A stretch of 64,000 bases of DNA from CAIKZZ01 sp037443765 (GTDB lineage: Bacteria > Pseudomonadota > Gammaproteobacteria > Steroidobacterales > Steroidobacteraceae), in assembly GCA_037443765.1 (NCBI GenBank), contig JBBINS010000001.1, positions 1 to 64,000 of the forward strand, given 5' to 3'. Each line of letters opens with the position of its first letter. The stretch's first letter is position 1. The notes under the pieces are model-generated. The model was not told the DNA's origin and searched no databases. It worked only from the letters and a program-made list of their open reading frames with translations. Below, piece after piece: positions 8,040 through 18,361 of this stretch. A program made the position numbers and the translations under genes.

Positions 8040-9038
8040 ATGTACACGCAGGGTCTGCTCGAGCCAGCTGGCAAGAGCGCGGTCACGGCGGCCGTCGAGG
8101 ACGGCGAGCGTCTGCGTCGCTTCGAGGCGAAGATCGACGCCGAGGAGAAGATCGAGCCGAAGGACTGGATGCCGGATGCCTACCGCCAGACGCTGATCCG
8201 GCAGATCTCGCAGCACGCCCACTCCGAGATCGTCGGCATGCTGCCCGAGGGCAACTGGATCACGCGCGCCCCGACGCTGCTGCGCAAGTCGATCCTGATC
8301 GCCAAGGTGCAGGACGAGGGCGGCCACGGCGCCTACCTCTACAGCGCGGCGGAGACCCTCGGCATCTCGCGCGCCGAGATGATCGACCAGCTGCTCGCCG
8401 GCAAGGCGAAATACTCGAGCATCTTCAACTACCCGACGCTGAGCTGGGCCGACATCGGCGCCATCGGCTGGCTGGTCGACGGCGCGGCGATCATGAACCA
8501 GATCCCGCTGTGCCGCTGCTCGTACGGCCCGTACGCGCGCGCGATGATCCGCGTCTGCAAGGAAGAGAGCTTCCACCAGCGCCAGGGCTACGACATCATG
8601 CTCAAACTCGCGCGCGGCACGCCCGAGCAGCGGCGTATGGCGCAGGATGCCCTCGACCGCTGGTGGTGGCCGTCGCTGATGATGTTCGGACCGCCCGACG
8701 GGGCGTCCCAGCACACGGCGCTCTCGGTGCGCTGGAAGATCAAGCGCTTCACCAACGACGAGCTGCGGCAGAAGTTCGTCGACTTCACGGTGCCGCAGGC
8801 CAAGTTCCTCGGCCTCAGCATGCCGGACCCGGAGCTGCGCTGGGACGAGGCCGCGGGACGGCACCATTTTGGCGAGATCGACTGGACCGAGTTCCACGAG
8901 GTCCTCAAGGGCAACGGCCCGTGCAACCGCGAGCGCCTGACCGCGCGGCGCGAGGCGCACGACTCCGGCCGTTGGGTCCGCGAGGCCGCCGCCGCCCACG
9001 CCGCGAAGCGCGCCGCGCGCACCGCGGCCGCCGCCTGA
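8040..9038 (+). CDS. paaA: 1,2-phenylacetyl-CoA epoxidase, catalytic subunit PaaA
   Basis: This 332-residue protein is the di-iron oxygenase subunit that epoxidises the ring of phenylacetyl-CoA using O2. The iron-ligand motifs E-x-x-H appear at residues 93-96 (E-G-G-H) and 176-179 (E-S-F-H), and the family stretch Y-G-P-Y-A-R-A-M-I is near residue 162. It is the first gene of the operon and has a strong GGGAGAGG ribosome-binding site. It works with PaaC (structural partner), PaaB (bridging) and PaaE (reductase), all encoded directly downstream. The C-terminus is Ala/Arg-rich. Confidence 0.95.
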   Translation: MYTQGLLEPAGKSAVTAAVEDGERLRRFEAKIDAEEKIEPKDWMPDAYRQTLIRQISQHAHSEIVGMLPEGNWITRAPTLLRKSILIAKVQDEGGHGAYLYSAAETLGISRAEMIDQLLAGKAKYSSIFNYPTLSWADIGAIGWLVDGAAIMNQIPLCRCSYGPYARAMIRVCKEESFHQRQGYDIMLKLARGTPEQRRMAQDALDRWWWPSLMMFGPPDGASQHTALSVRWKIKRFTNDELRQKFVDFTVPQAKFLGLSMPDPELRWDEAAGRHHFGEIDWTEFHEVLKGNGPCNRERLTARREAHDSGRWVREAAAAHAAKRAARTAAAA

Positions 9039-9055
9039 TCCCCGGGAGCTGACGC

Positions 9056-9346
9056 ATGTCCGACGCACACGACTGGCCGCTGTACGAGATCTTCATCCGC
9101 GCCCGCGGCGGCCTCGACCACAAGCACGTCGGCAGCGTGCACGCCGTGGACGCCGCGATGGCGGTCGAGCACGCGCGCGACGTGTACACGCGGCGCCTGG
9201 AGGGCGTCAGCGTCTGGGTGGTGCGCTCGAGCGACATCGTCGCCTCGGACCCGGCCGACTCGGACGCGCTCTTCGAGCCGGCGCGCGACAAGATCTACCG
9301 GCATCCGACCTTCTACGACATCCCGAAAGAGGTCGAGACGCTGTGA
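9056..9346 (+). CDS. paaB: 1,2-phenylacetyl-CoA epoxidase subunit PaaB
   Basis: A 96-residue protein with the expected PaaB length and signature W-P-L-Y-E-I-F-I-R near residue 7, H-V-G-S-V-H-A at about 26 and the C-terminal segment Y-R-H-P-T-F-Y-D-I-P. PaaB bridges the PaaAC heterodimers of the multicomponent epoxidase. It starts 17 bp after paaA, and its stop overlaps the paaC start by 4 bp. Confidence 0.94.
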   Translation: MSDAHDWPLYEIFIRARGGLDHKHVGSVHAVDAAMAVEHARDVYTRRLEGVSVWVVRSSDIVASDPADSDALFEPARDKIYRHPTFYDIPKEVETL

Positions 9347-10128
9347 GCGCCAAGGCCGGCAACTCCACGCAGGTTGCGAACGCGAGCCGCGTCCGCCACC
9401 TGCTGCGCATCGCCGACACGAGCCTCGTGCTCGCGCAGCGCCTTGGCGAGTGGGTCGGGCACGCGCCCGCGATCGAGGAGGACCTCGGGCTCGCCAATAC
9501 GTCGCTCGACCTGCTCGGCCAGTCGCGCCTGCTGCTCGCTTACGCCGGTGAACTCGAGGGGCGGGGCCGCGACGAGGATGCGCTCGCGTTCCTGCGCGAG
9601 GAGCCGGACTTCCTGAACGCCACGCTCGCCGAGCAGCCGAACGGCGACTTCGGCGACACGATCGTGCGCCAGTTCCTGATCGACGCGTACCAGCTCGAGC
9701 TCTACGAGCGGCTCACGTCCTGCGCCGACCCGCGGCTCGCGGAGATCGCCGCCAAGTCCGTCAAGGAGACGCGCTACCACGTCCGTTTCAGTTCGGCGTG
9801 GCTCGTGCGGCTCGGCGACGGCACGGCCGAGAGTCACGCGCGGGTGCAGGCCTCGCTCGACCGGCTGTGGCCGTACACGCGCGAGCTCTTTGACGCCGAC
9901 GAGCTTGATCTCGAGATCGCCGCGGCCGGCCTCGGCCCGGACCTCGCGGCGCTGCGCGGCGCCTGGCTCGACCGCGTCGATGCGGTGCTCGCCGAGGCCA
10001 CGCTCAGGCGGCCGGCCGAGTCGCCCTACCACTGGTACGGCAAGCAGGGGCGGCACAGCGAGCACCTCGGCTACGTCCTCGCCGATCTCCAGCACCTGCA
10101 GCGCGCGCACCCCGGGGCATCCTGGTGA
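9343..10128 (+). CDS. paaC: 1,2-phenylacetyl-CoA epoxidase subunit PaaC
   Basis: A 261-residue ferritin-like, non-catalytic partner of PaaA. The segment L-G-E-W-V-G-H-A-P-x-I-E-E-D near residue 37 is characteristic, followed by A-N-T-S-L-D-L-L-G-Q and the E-T-R-Y-H-V-R-F-S-S motif near residue 143. Translation begins at a GTG in the GTGA overlap with paaB, so paaABC are tightly coupled. PaaC stabilises PaaA and contributes to CoA-substrate binding. Confidence 0.94.
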   Translation: MSAKAGNSTQVANASRVRHLLRIADTSLVLAQRLGEWVGHAPAIEEDLGLANTSLDLLGQSRLLLAYAGELEGRGRDEDALAFLREEPDFLNATLAEQPNGDFGDTIVRQFLIDAYQLELYERLTSCADPRLAEIAAKSVKETRYHVRFSSAWLVRLGDGTAESHARVQASLDRLWPYTRELFDADELDLEIAAAGLGPDLAALRGAWLDRVDAVLAEATLRRPAESPYHWYGKQGRHSEHLGYVLADLQHLQRAHPGASW

Positions 10129-10652
10129 ATGTGGTCGCGACACGCGGGGCGCCCAGCGCCGCCGGCGACCCGGTCGCGCGGGCGCGCGCGGTGCTCGCCG
10201 GCATTCCGGATCCCGAGATCCCCGTCCTGTCGCTCGTCGACCTCGGCATCATCCGCTCGGTTGATCATGGACCCGGCGGGACGATCAGCGTCGGCGTCTC
10301 GCCCACCTACTCGGGCTGCCCTGCGACCGCCGTCATCCGCGCCGATATCATCGCCGCGCTCGAGGCGGCGGGCTTCCCGCGCGTCCGGGTCCTCGACGTG
10401 CTGTCGCCACCGTGGACCAGCGACTGGATCAGCGACGACGGACGCCGCAAGCTCGAGGCCTACGGCATCGCGCCGCCGCCGGCACCGGTCGCGAGTGTCT
10501 GTGCGCTGACGATGACGGACGCGAGCCCGCGCTGTCCCCGTTGCGGCTCCGCGGACACGGAGCTGCTGAGCGAATTCGGTTCGACCCCGTGCAAGGCGCT
10601 GCACCGCTGCCGCGCCTGCCTCGAGCCCTTCGACCGCTTCAAGTGCATCTGA
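10125..10652 (+). CDS. paaD: Phenylacetate pathway Fe-S maturation protein PaaD
   Basis: A 175-residue protein starting at a GTG overlapping the paaC stop. It has an MIP18/DUF59 domain (I-P-D-P-E-I-P-V-L-S-L-V-D-L-G-I at about 26, S-P-T-Y-S-G-C-P-A-T at about 60) and a C-terminal zinc-ribbon-like tail with C-P-R-C-G-S and later C-R-A-C plus a final Cys. PaaD is needed for epoxidase function, probably by maturing the PaaE iron-sulfur cluster. Its place between paaC and paaE is the standard order. Confidence 0.93.
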   Translation: MNVVATRGAPSAAGDPVARARAVLAGIPDPEIPVLSLVDLGIIRSVDHGPGGTISVGVSPTYSGCPATAVIRADIIAALEAAGFPRVRVLDVLSPPWTSDWISDDGRRKLEAYGIAPPPAPVASVCALTMTDASPRCPRCGSADTELLSEFGSTPCKALHRCRACLEPFDRFKCI

Positions 10653-10665
10653 CGGCCCTGACACC

Positions 10666-11727
10666 ATGCTGACCTTTCATCCGCTCGAACTTCGTCGCCG
10701 CATGCCGATCGCCGAGGACGCCGTGTGCCTCGAATTCCGGCCGCCGCCGGCGCTCGCCGACGCCTACCGCTTCGAGGCGGGACAGCACCTGGCGGTGCGC
10801 GCCACGCTCGGCGGGCGCGAGTTGCGCCGCACGTACTCGATCGTGAGCCCGGCCGGCGGCGAGCTGCGCATCGGCGTGCGGGTGCAGGGCGAGATGTCCC
10901 GCTACCTCGCCGAGGGCCTGCGCGTCGGCGATACGCTCGAAGCGCTCGAGCCGAGCGGGCGCTTCCGGCCGGCGATCGAGCCGGGCCGTGCGAAATCCTA
11001 CGTCGCGCTGGCCGCCGGCAGCGGCATAACGCCAGTACTGTCGATCGTCGCCACGCTGCTCGCGGCGGAGCCGAAGAGCCGGCTGCTGCTGATCTATGGC
11101 AACCGCGCGATCGGCCGCACGATGTTTCTGGACGAGGTGCTGGCACTCAAGGACCGCTACCTCGACCGTCTGACCGTGCACTGTCTCATGAGCCGGGAGC
11201 CGCAGGACGTCGAGCTCTTCAACGGCCGGCTCGACGCGGACCGCCTGCGCGAGTTCGCACGCACGGAGTTCGATCCGCGCCGGGTCGACGAATTCTTCCT
11301 GTGTGGTCCGGGGACGATGGTCAAGGAGCTCGCGGCCACGCTCAAGGAGCTCGGTGCCACCGGCAAGATCCACGTCGAGCGCTTCGCGGTCGACGGCGCC
11401 GCGAAGGCGGCAGCCGCGGCGCCTGCGACGGCGGCCGGGCGCGGCACCGGTGCCGAGGTCGCGGTGACGATCGACGGCCGCCAGCGAGCCTTTCGCATGG
11501 TTGCCGGTCGCACGATCCTCGAGTCCGCGGAGGCCGCCGGCCTCGCGCTGCCGTACTCCTGCAGGGCCGGCGTCTGCTCGACGTGCCGCACGAAGGTCGT
11601 CGCCGGCACGGTCGCAATGGACCGCAACCAGGCGCTCGAGGACTGGGAGGTGCAGGCCGGCTTCGTGCTGTGCTGCCAGGCGCGGCCGACGAGCGAGCGC
11701 GTCGAACTCAGCTACGACGAGAAGTAG
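10666..11727 (+). CDS. paaE: 1,2-phenylacetyl-CoA epoxidase reductase PaaE
   Basis: This 353-residue protein has a ferredoxin-NADP reductase module (FAD motif R-R-T-Y-S-I-V-S near residue 46; nucleotide-binding G-S-G-I-T-P-V-L-S near 120) and a C-terminal plant-type [2Fe-2S] domain with Y-S-C-R-A-G-V-C-S-T-C and a distal C-C-Q. It moves electrons from NADPH to the PaaA di-iron site. A short Ala-rich linker joins the domains. It begins 13 bp after paaD in the same operon. Confidence 0.94.
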   Translation: MLTFHPLELRRRMPIAEDAVCLEFRPPPALADAYRFEAGQHLAVRATLGGRELRRTYSIVSPAGGELRIGVRVQGEMSRYLAEGLRVGDTLEALEPSGRFRPAIEPGRAKSYVALAAGSGITPVLSIVATLLAAEPKSRLLLIYGNRAIGRTMFLDEVLALKDRYLDRLTVHCLMSREPQDVELFNGRLDADRLREFARTEFDPRRVDEFFLCGPGTMVKELAATLKELGATGKIHVERFAVDGAAKAAAAAPATAAGRGTGAEVAVTIDGRQRAFRMVAGRTILESAEAAGLALPYSCRAGVCSTCRTKVVAGTVAMDRNQALEDWEVQAGFVLCCQARPTSERVELSYDEK

Positions 11728-11733
11728 GCCGGC

Positions 11734-12522
11734 ATGAGCTACCAGTCGATCCTGTTCTCGGTCACGGACGGCGTCGCCCGCCTGACGTTCAACCGCCCCG
11801 ACAAGCTCAACAGCTTCACGAGTGCGATGCACGGCGAGGTCCGCGACGCGCTCGGCCGGGTGCGTGCCGATGGCGCCCGCGTGCTGGTGCTGACCGGCGC
11901 GGGCCGCGGCTTCTGCGCCGGCCAGGATCTCAGTGACCGCGCCGTGGCGCCGGGCGGCAAGGGCGCCGATCTCGGCGAGTCGATCGAGCGCAACTACACG
12001 CCGCTGATCCTGTCGCTGCGCGCCCTGCCCGTGCCCGTGATCGCGGCGGTGAACGGCGTCGCGGCGGGCGCCGGTGCGAACATCGCGCTCGCGTGCGACC
12101 TCGTCATCGCGGCGCGCTCGGCGTCGTTCGTGCAGGCTTTCTGCAAGCTCGGTCTCGTGCCGGACTCCGGCGGCACCTGGTCGCTCCCGCGGCTGCTCGG
12201 CAACGCGCGCGCGATGGGGCTCGCGCTGCTCGGTGACAAGCTGCCGGCGCAGCAGGCGGCCGACTGGGGCCTGATCTGGCGCTGCGTCGAGGACGCCGAG
12301 CTCGCGGCAACCGTCGACGCACTTGCTGTGCAGCTCGCGGCCGCGCCGACGCTCGGCCTCGCGCGCACCAAGCAGGCGATCTACGGCAGCTGGGACCGGA
12401 CCCTGGCGGAGCAGCTGGACGTGGAGCGCGACATGCAGCGCGAGCTCGGCTGGTCGCAGGACTACGCCGAGGGCGTGGCCGCTTTCATCGAGAAGCGTGC
12501 ACCGCGCTTTCTCGGCCGCTGA
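11734..12522 (+). CDS. paaG: Ring-1,2-epoxyphenylacetyl-CoA isomerase PaaG
   Basis: A 262-residue crotonase-fold protein. Oxyanion-hole segments are seen at G-F-C-A-G-Q-D-L near residue 64 and G-V-A-A-G-A-G-A-N-I near residue 109, followed by K-L-G-L-V-P-D-S-G-G-T-W, where the Asp is the usual PaaG catalytic acid. PaaG converts the ring epoxide to oxepin-CoA and also isomerises double bonds later in the pathway. It follows paaE by 6 bp. The position and the P-D-S-G-G-T motif distinguish it from ordinary enoyl-CoA hydratases. Confidence 0.92.
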   Translation: MSYQSILFSVTDGVARLTFNRPDKLNSFTSAMHGEVRDALGRVRADGARVLVLTGAGRGFCAGQDLSDRAVAPGGKGADLGESIERNYTPLILSLRALPVPVIAAVNGVAAGAGANIALACDLVIAARSASFVQAFCKLGLVPDSGGTWSLPRLLGNARAMGLALLGDKLPAQQAADWGLIWRCVEDAELAATVDALAVQLAAAPTLGLARTKQAIYGSWDRTLAEQLDVERDMQRELGWSQDYAEGVAAFIEKRAPRFLGR

Positions 12523-12535
12523 CCGGAGCGCGGCC

Positions 12536-12984
12536 GTGACGACGTCGGCTACGGACAGGCAGTTGCTCGCCGAGCGGGCCGCAAAGGCGCTCTACGACCC
12601 GGACCGGGCCTCCCAGGCGCTCGGCATGCGGATCACCTCGATCGCGCCGCTCGCGTGCAGCGTCACGATGGAGGTGCGGGCCGACATGACCAACGGCCAC
12701 GCGATCTGCCACGGCGGCATCATCTTCACGCTCGCCGACAGCGCGTTCGCCTTCGCCTGCAATTCGGAAGGCGTGGCGACGGTCGCGGCCAGCGGGGCCA
12801 TCGACTTCCTCGCCGCCGCGCGCGAGGGCGACGAGCTCACGGCGAGCGCCCGCGAGCTCTGGCGCGGTGGCCGCAGCGGGATTTACGAGGTGACAGTCAC
12901 GAACCAGACCGGCGCGACAATCGCGCTGTTCCGCGGCCGCTCGCACCGGATCGCCAACGGCCCGTCGAACACGAAGGACTCCCC

Positions 12985-12988
<4 letters not shown>
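12536..12988 (+). CDS. paaI: Hydroxyphenylacetyl-CoA thioesterase PaaI
   Basis: A 150-residue hotdog-fold thioesterase beginning at a GTG 13 bp after paaG. The core motif C-H-G-G-I-I-F-T-L-A-D-S-A-F-A-F (about residues 58-73) contains the H-G-G and the Asp of PaaI enzymes. The reading frame upstream of this GTG lies over paaG and was discarded. PaaI is thought to rescue CoA from dead-end thioesters formed from the reactive epoxide. Its stop overlaps the paaJ start by 4 bp. Confidence 0.9.
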
Positions 12989-14186
<1,198 letters not shown>

Positions 14187-14190
<4 letters not shown>

Positions 14191-16307
14191 CCGGAACGCG
14201 TCTTAGTCCGGTCTCGGTGTCGCGTCTCGGCGAAGTCGGCCTCATCGAGATCGAGAACCCGCCGGTCAACGCGCTCGCGCAACCGGTCCGCGCCGCGCTG
14301 CTCGCCGCCGTTGAGGCCCTCGACGCCGATCGCGGCGTCCAGGTGATCGTCGTGCATGGACGCGGCCGGCACTTCATCGCCGGCGCCGACGTCCACGAGT
14401 TCGACGCGCCGCCACTCCAGCCACTGCTCAACGACGTGTTGCTGCGGCTCGAGGCCTGCGGCAAGCCGGTCGTGGCCGCGCTGCACGGCACGACGCTCGG
14501 CGGCGGCGCGGAGCTAGCGCTCGCCAGCCACTACCGTTGCGCGACGGGCGACCTGTCCTTCGGACTGCCGGAGATCAAGCTGGGCCTGCTGCCGGGCTCC
14601 GGCGCAACCGTGCGGTTGCCGCGCGTGGTCGGCATCGAGAAGGCGCTCGGGATGATGACCGGTGGCGCACCGATCGGCCTCGAGGCCGCCCGGTCGCTCG
14701 GCATCATCGACCGCGAGCTCGTGGGCGACGTCCGGGACGGCGCCGTCGCCTTCGCCCGCGAGCTCGCGGCAGCCGGGGCGCCCGTGCGTCGCACCTGCGA
14801 TCTCCCGCTCGCGGCCCCTCCGTCGCCGGACTTCTTCGCGGTCTACCACCGCTCGTTGCCGGCGGCGGCCGCGCGGATCCCCGCCACCGCGCGGATCGTC
14901 GAGGCGGTCGAGGCGGCGACGACTCAGCCGTTCAGAGTCGCGCTCGCGCGCGCCCGGGAACTGTTCGAGGCGTGCCGCGTCTCGACCGAGTCGCGGGCGC
15001 TCAGGCACCTGTTCTTCGCCGAGCGCGGCAGCGCGCCGCAAGGAGGCCGCGAGATCGGCCGCATCGGGGTCATCGGCGCAGGCACGATGGGCAGCGGCAT
15101 CGCGATCAGCGCCGCGAGCGCCGGCTATCCGGTGACGCTGGTGGACACGAAGCCGATGGCGGTCGAGGCCGGCATTGCGCGCATCCGCGCGACCTTCGAG
15201 GAGGCTGCGCGCAAGGGGCGGCTCGCGCCCGACGCGGCCGCGGCGGCGGCGGCGCGGGTCGTGCCGGCCTCCGACCTCGCGGCGCTCGCAGACGCCGACC
15301 TCGTGATCGAGGCGGTGTTCGAGAACATGGCCGTGAAGCGCGAGGTGTTCGCACGCCTCGGCGCGGTCTGCCGCGCCGGGGCGGTGCTCGCGACCAATAC
15401 CTCGACACTCGACGTCGATGCGATCGCGGCCGCGAGCGGACGCGCGAATGACGTCGTTGGCATGCACTTCTTCAGCCCGGCGAACGTCATGCGACTGCTT
15501 GAGGTCGTCCGAGGATGCACCTCCTCGCCCGAGGTCGTCGCCACCGCGCTTGCCGTCGGCCGCCGCCTCGGCAAGGTCGGGGTCGTGGTCGGCAACTGCT
15601 TTGGCTTCGTCGGCAACCGGATGCTCTATGCCTACGGACGGGAACGCGAACTCATGCTGCTCGAGGGTGCGCCGCCGGAGCAGATCGACCGGGCGCTCGA
15701 GGCGTTCGGGATGGCGATGGGCCCGAACGCGGTCGGGGACCTCGCCGGCCTCGACATCGGCTATCAGGTCCGCCGCGAGTGGCGCGACCGGCCGGACGAC
15801 CCGCGCTTCTACCGGGTGTCCGACCTGCTGGTCGAGCACGGGCGACTCGGCCAGAAGAGCGGCCGCGGCTTCTACCGCTACCAGCCGAACGCTCGTCGCG
15901 GTACCGCCGACCCGGAGGTCGCGGCCCTGATCCGGGCCGAGGCCGCGCGGCTCGGGGTCACCCAACGGGCCATCGACGATGCCGAAATCGTCGAGCGGTG
16001 CATGCTCGCGCTCGTCAACGAGGGCGCGCGGATCCTCGACGAACGGATCGCCGCGCGCAGCGCCGATGTCGACGTGATCTGGTGCAACGGCTACGGTTAC
16101 CCGCGTCACCGCGGCGGGCCCATGTTCTACGCCGATACGCTCGGGCTGGCGAACGTGCTCGCGCGCATCAACCACTACGCGGCAACGCTCGGCAGCCGGT
16201 ATTGGCAGCCGGCGGACCTCCTCGAGCGCCTGGCGCGCTCCGGCGGCTCGTTCGGCGCATGGCTCGCTCCGGCGACGGGCGTCGGCCACGGCGAGGGTCG
16301 CGCATGA
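14187..16307 (+). CDS. Fused enoyl-CoA hydratase / 3-hydroxyacyl-CoA dehydrogenase, probable PaaF-PaaH equivalent
   Basis: A 706-residue protein with a crotonase domain (about 1-200) and an NAD-binding plus C-terminal 3-hydroxyacyl-CoA dehydrogenase pair (about 285-690). Both hydratase glutamates are present (G-G-G-A-E-L-A near residue 110 and G-L-P-E-I-K-L-G near 128). The NAD motif is I-G-V-I-G-A-G-T-M-G-S-G near 292; catalytic H-F-F-S-P-A-N and the C-terminal Y-G-Y-P-R-H-R-G-G-P-M are present. It starts at a GTG overlapping paaJ and ends 4 bp inside paaZ. In E. coli these steps are split between PaaF and PaaH, which are otherwise missing here. The architecture is FadJ/peroxisomal-bifunctional-like, so a general beta-oxidation role is the alternative. 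Confidence 0.85.
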
Positions 16308-18361
16308 AGCTGGAGAGTTACGTGCTGGGCGCCTGGCGCGCGGGCAACGGCGAGGGCGTCGCCCTTCGCGATGCGACGACGGGCGAGGTGATCGTCCGCG
16401 CGACGGCGGAAGGCATCGAGCCTGCCGCGGTGCTCGCCCATGCGCGGGACGTCGGCGGCCCGGCGCTGCGCGCGCTGACTTTCCATGAGCGCGCCGCACT
16501 GCTGCGGACGCTCGGCAAGCGTCTGCTCGAGCTCAAGGACGAGTTCTACGAGCTGTCGTACCGGACCGGCGCGACCAAGGCGGACTCCTGGGTCGACATC
16601 GACGGTGGCATCGGCACGTTGCTCGTATTCGCCGGCAAAGGCGCCCGCGAGCTGCCAAACGCGCGAGTGCTGCTCGACGGCGACGTCGAGGGACTGTCGA
16701 AGCAGGGTACGTTCGTCGGGCAGCACATCTGCGTGCCGCTCGAGGGCGCGGCGCTGCACATCAACGCGTTCAACTTCCCGGTTTGGGGCATGCTCGAGAA
16801 GCTCGCGCCGGCCGTGCTCGCGGGCATGCCGGTGATCGTCAAGCCCGCGACGGCAACGGCCTACGTCACGGAACGGGTCGTCCGACGGATCGTCGAGGCC
16901 AACGTGTTGCCCGCCGGCGCGCTGCAGATGATCGCCGGCGGCGTCGGTGACCTCTTCGACCACCTCGGCTGCCAGGACGTCGTGTCGTTCACGGGCTCGG
17001 CGAGCACCGCGGCCCGGCTGCGCACCCATCCCGCGGTGATCCGCCACTCGGTGCGCTTCATCGCCGAGACCGACTCACTCAATTCCTCGATCCTCGGTCC
17101 TGACGCCGGGCCCGGCACCCCCGAATTCGACCTATATATAAGAGAGGTCGTCCGGGAGATGACGGCCAAGGCCGGCCAGAAATGCACCGCGATCCGCAAG
17201 GTGCTGGTGCCGGCCGCAAGCGCCGACGACGTCATCGCCGCGCTCGGTGCCGCGCTCGGAAAGATCGTCGTCGGTGACCCGCGCATCGAGAGCGTGCGCA
17301 TGGGCCCGCTCGCGAGCCATGACCAACGCCGCGAAGTGCTCGCTCGGATCGACGAGCTGCGCCGCGACGCGGAACTCGTCAGCGGCGACCTCGAGGGCTT
17401 CGCGCTCTCGGGCGCCGATCGGGAACGCGGCGCCTTCGTGCCGCCGGTGCTGCTGCGCTGCCGTGACCCGGGCCGCGCGGCCGCGGTCCATTCGGTCGAG
17501 GCCTTCGGCCCGGTGGCCACGGTCCTCCCTTACCGGACGCTCGACGAGGCGATCGCGCTCGCGCGCCGCGGCGACGGCAGCCTCGCAGGCTCCGTGTTCA
17601 CGGCCGACGACGACGTCGCGACCCGGCTGGTGCTCGGGCTCGCGCCGTTCCACGGCCGGGTGCTCGTCGTCAATCGTCATTGCGCGAAGGAATCGACCGG
17701 ACACGGCTCGCCGCTTGCCCCGCTCGTGCACGGCGGCCCGGGCCGCGCCGGCGGCGGCGAGGAGATGGGCGGCATGCGCGGCGTGCTGCACTACATGCAG
17801 CGCAGCGCCGTGCAGGGATCGCCCGACACGCTCGCCGCGGTCGGCGGTCGCTGGATCCGCGGCGGCATGCTGCGCGACCCCGGCCGCCACCCCTTCCGCA
17901 AGCCCTTCCACGAGCTCGTGATCGGCGACACGCTGCAGTCGCAGGAGCGCGAGGTCACGGTGGCGGACATCGAGGCCTTTGCTGCGCTGACCGGCGATAC
18001 CTTCTACGCCCACATGGACGACGCCGAGGCGGCGCGCAACCCGCTGTTCGGCAGCCGCGTTGCGCACGGCTATTTCCTGATCGCGGCCGCCGCCGGATTG
18101 TTTGTCGACCCGCCCTACGGCCCGGTGCTCGGCAACTACGGTCTCGACAGCCTGCGCTTCATCAAGCCCGTCAAGCCCGGCGACCGCATCAAGGTGCGGC
18201 TCACCTGCAAGCAGAAGTCGCTGCGCGCCGATAAGAGCTGGGGCGAGGTGCGTTGGGACACCGAGATCACGAACCAGACCGGCGAGACGGTCGCCTCCTA
18301 TGACGTGCTGACGATGGTCAGTATCCACGCGGTTCCCGACCGGGTGGGGGGAGACGCATGA
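16304..18361 (+). CDS. paaZ: Bifunctional oxepin-CoA hydrolase / semialdehyde dehydrogenase PaaZ
   Basis: A 685-residue protein. The aldehyde dehydrogenase domain (about 1-520) has Glu255 (F-I-A-E-T-D) and nucleophile Cys294 (A-G-Q-K-C-T). The MaoC-like R-hydratase domain (about 535-685) has Asp565 and His570 in T-G-D-T-F-Y-A-H and a G-S-R-V-A-H-G-Y segment. These align with the catalytic residues reported for E. coli PaaZ. It hydrolytically opens the oxepin-CoA ring and oxidises the resulting aldehyde with NADP. Both domains are intact and fused. Confidence 0.94.
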   Translation: MKLESYVLGAWRAGNGEGVALRDATTGEVIVRATAEGIEPAAVLAHARDVGGPALRALTFHERAALLRTLGKRLLELKDEFYELSYRTGATKADSWVDIDGGIGTLLVFAGKGARELPNARVLLDGDVEGLSKQGTFVGQHICVPLEGAALHINAFNFPVWGMLEKLAPAVLAGMPVIVKPATATAYVTERVVRRIVEANVLPAGALQMIAGGVGDLFDHLGCQDVVSFTGSASTAARLRTHPAVIRHSVRFIAETDSLNSSILGPDAGPGTPEFDLYIREVVREMTAKAGQKCTAIRKVLVPAASADDVIAALGAALGKIVVGDPRIESVRMGPLASHDQRREVLARIDELRRDAELVSGDLEGFALSGADRERGAFVPPVLLRCRDPGRAAAVHSVEAFGPVATVLPYRTLDEAIALARRGDGSLAGSVFTADDDVATRLVLGLAPFHGRVLVVNRHCAKESTGHGSPLAPLVHGGPGRAGGGEEMGGMRGVLHYMQRSAVQGSPDTLAAVGGRWIRGGMLRDPGRHPFRKPFHELVIGDTLQSQEREVTVADIEAFAALTGDTFYAHMDDAEAARNPLFGSRVAHGYFLIAAAAGLFVDPPYGPVLGNYGLDSLRFIKPVKPGDRIKVRLTCKQKSLRADKSWGEVRWDTEITNQTGETVASYDVLTMVSIHAVPDRVGGDA

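Noticed and set aside
17132..17142. TATATATAAG run inside paaZ, looking like a strong -10
   Set aside because: It lies in a conserved coding stretch, with no matching -35 and no gene start downstream; a local AT patch.
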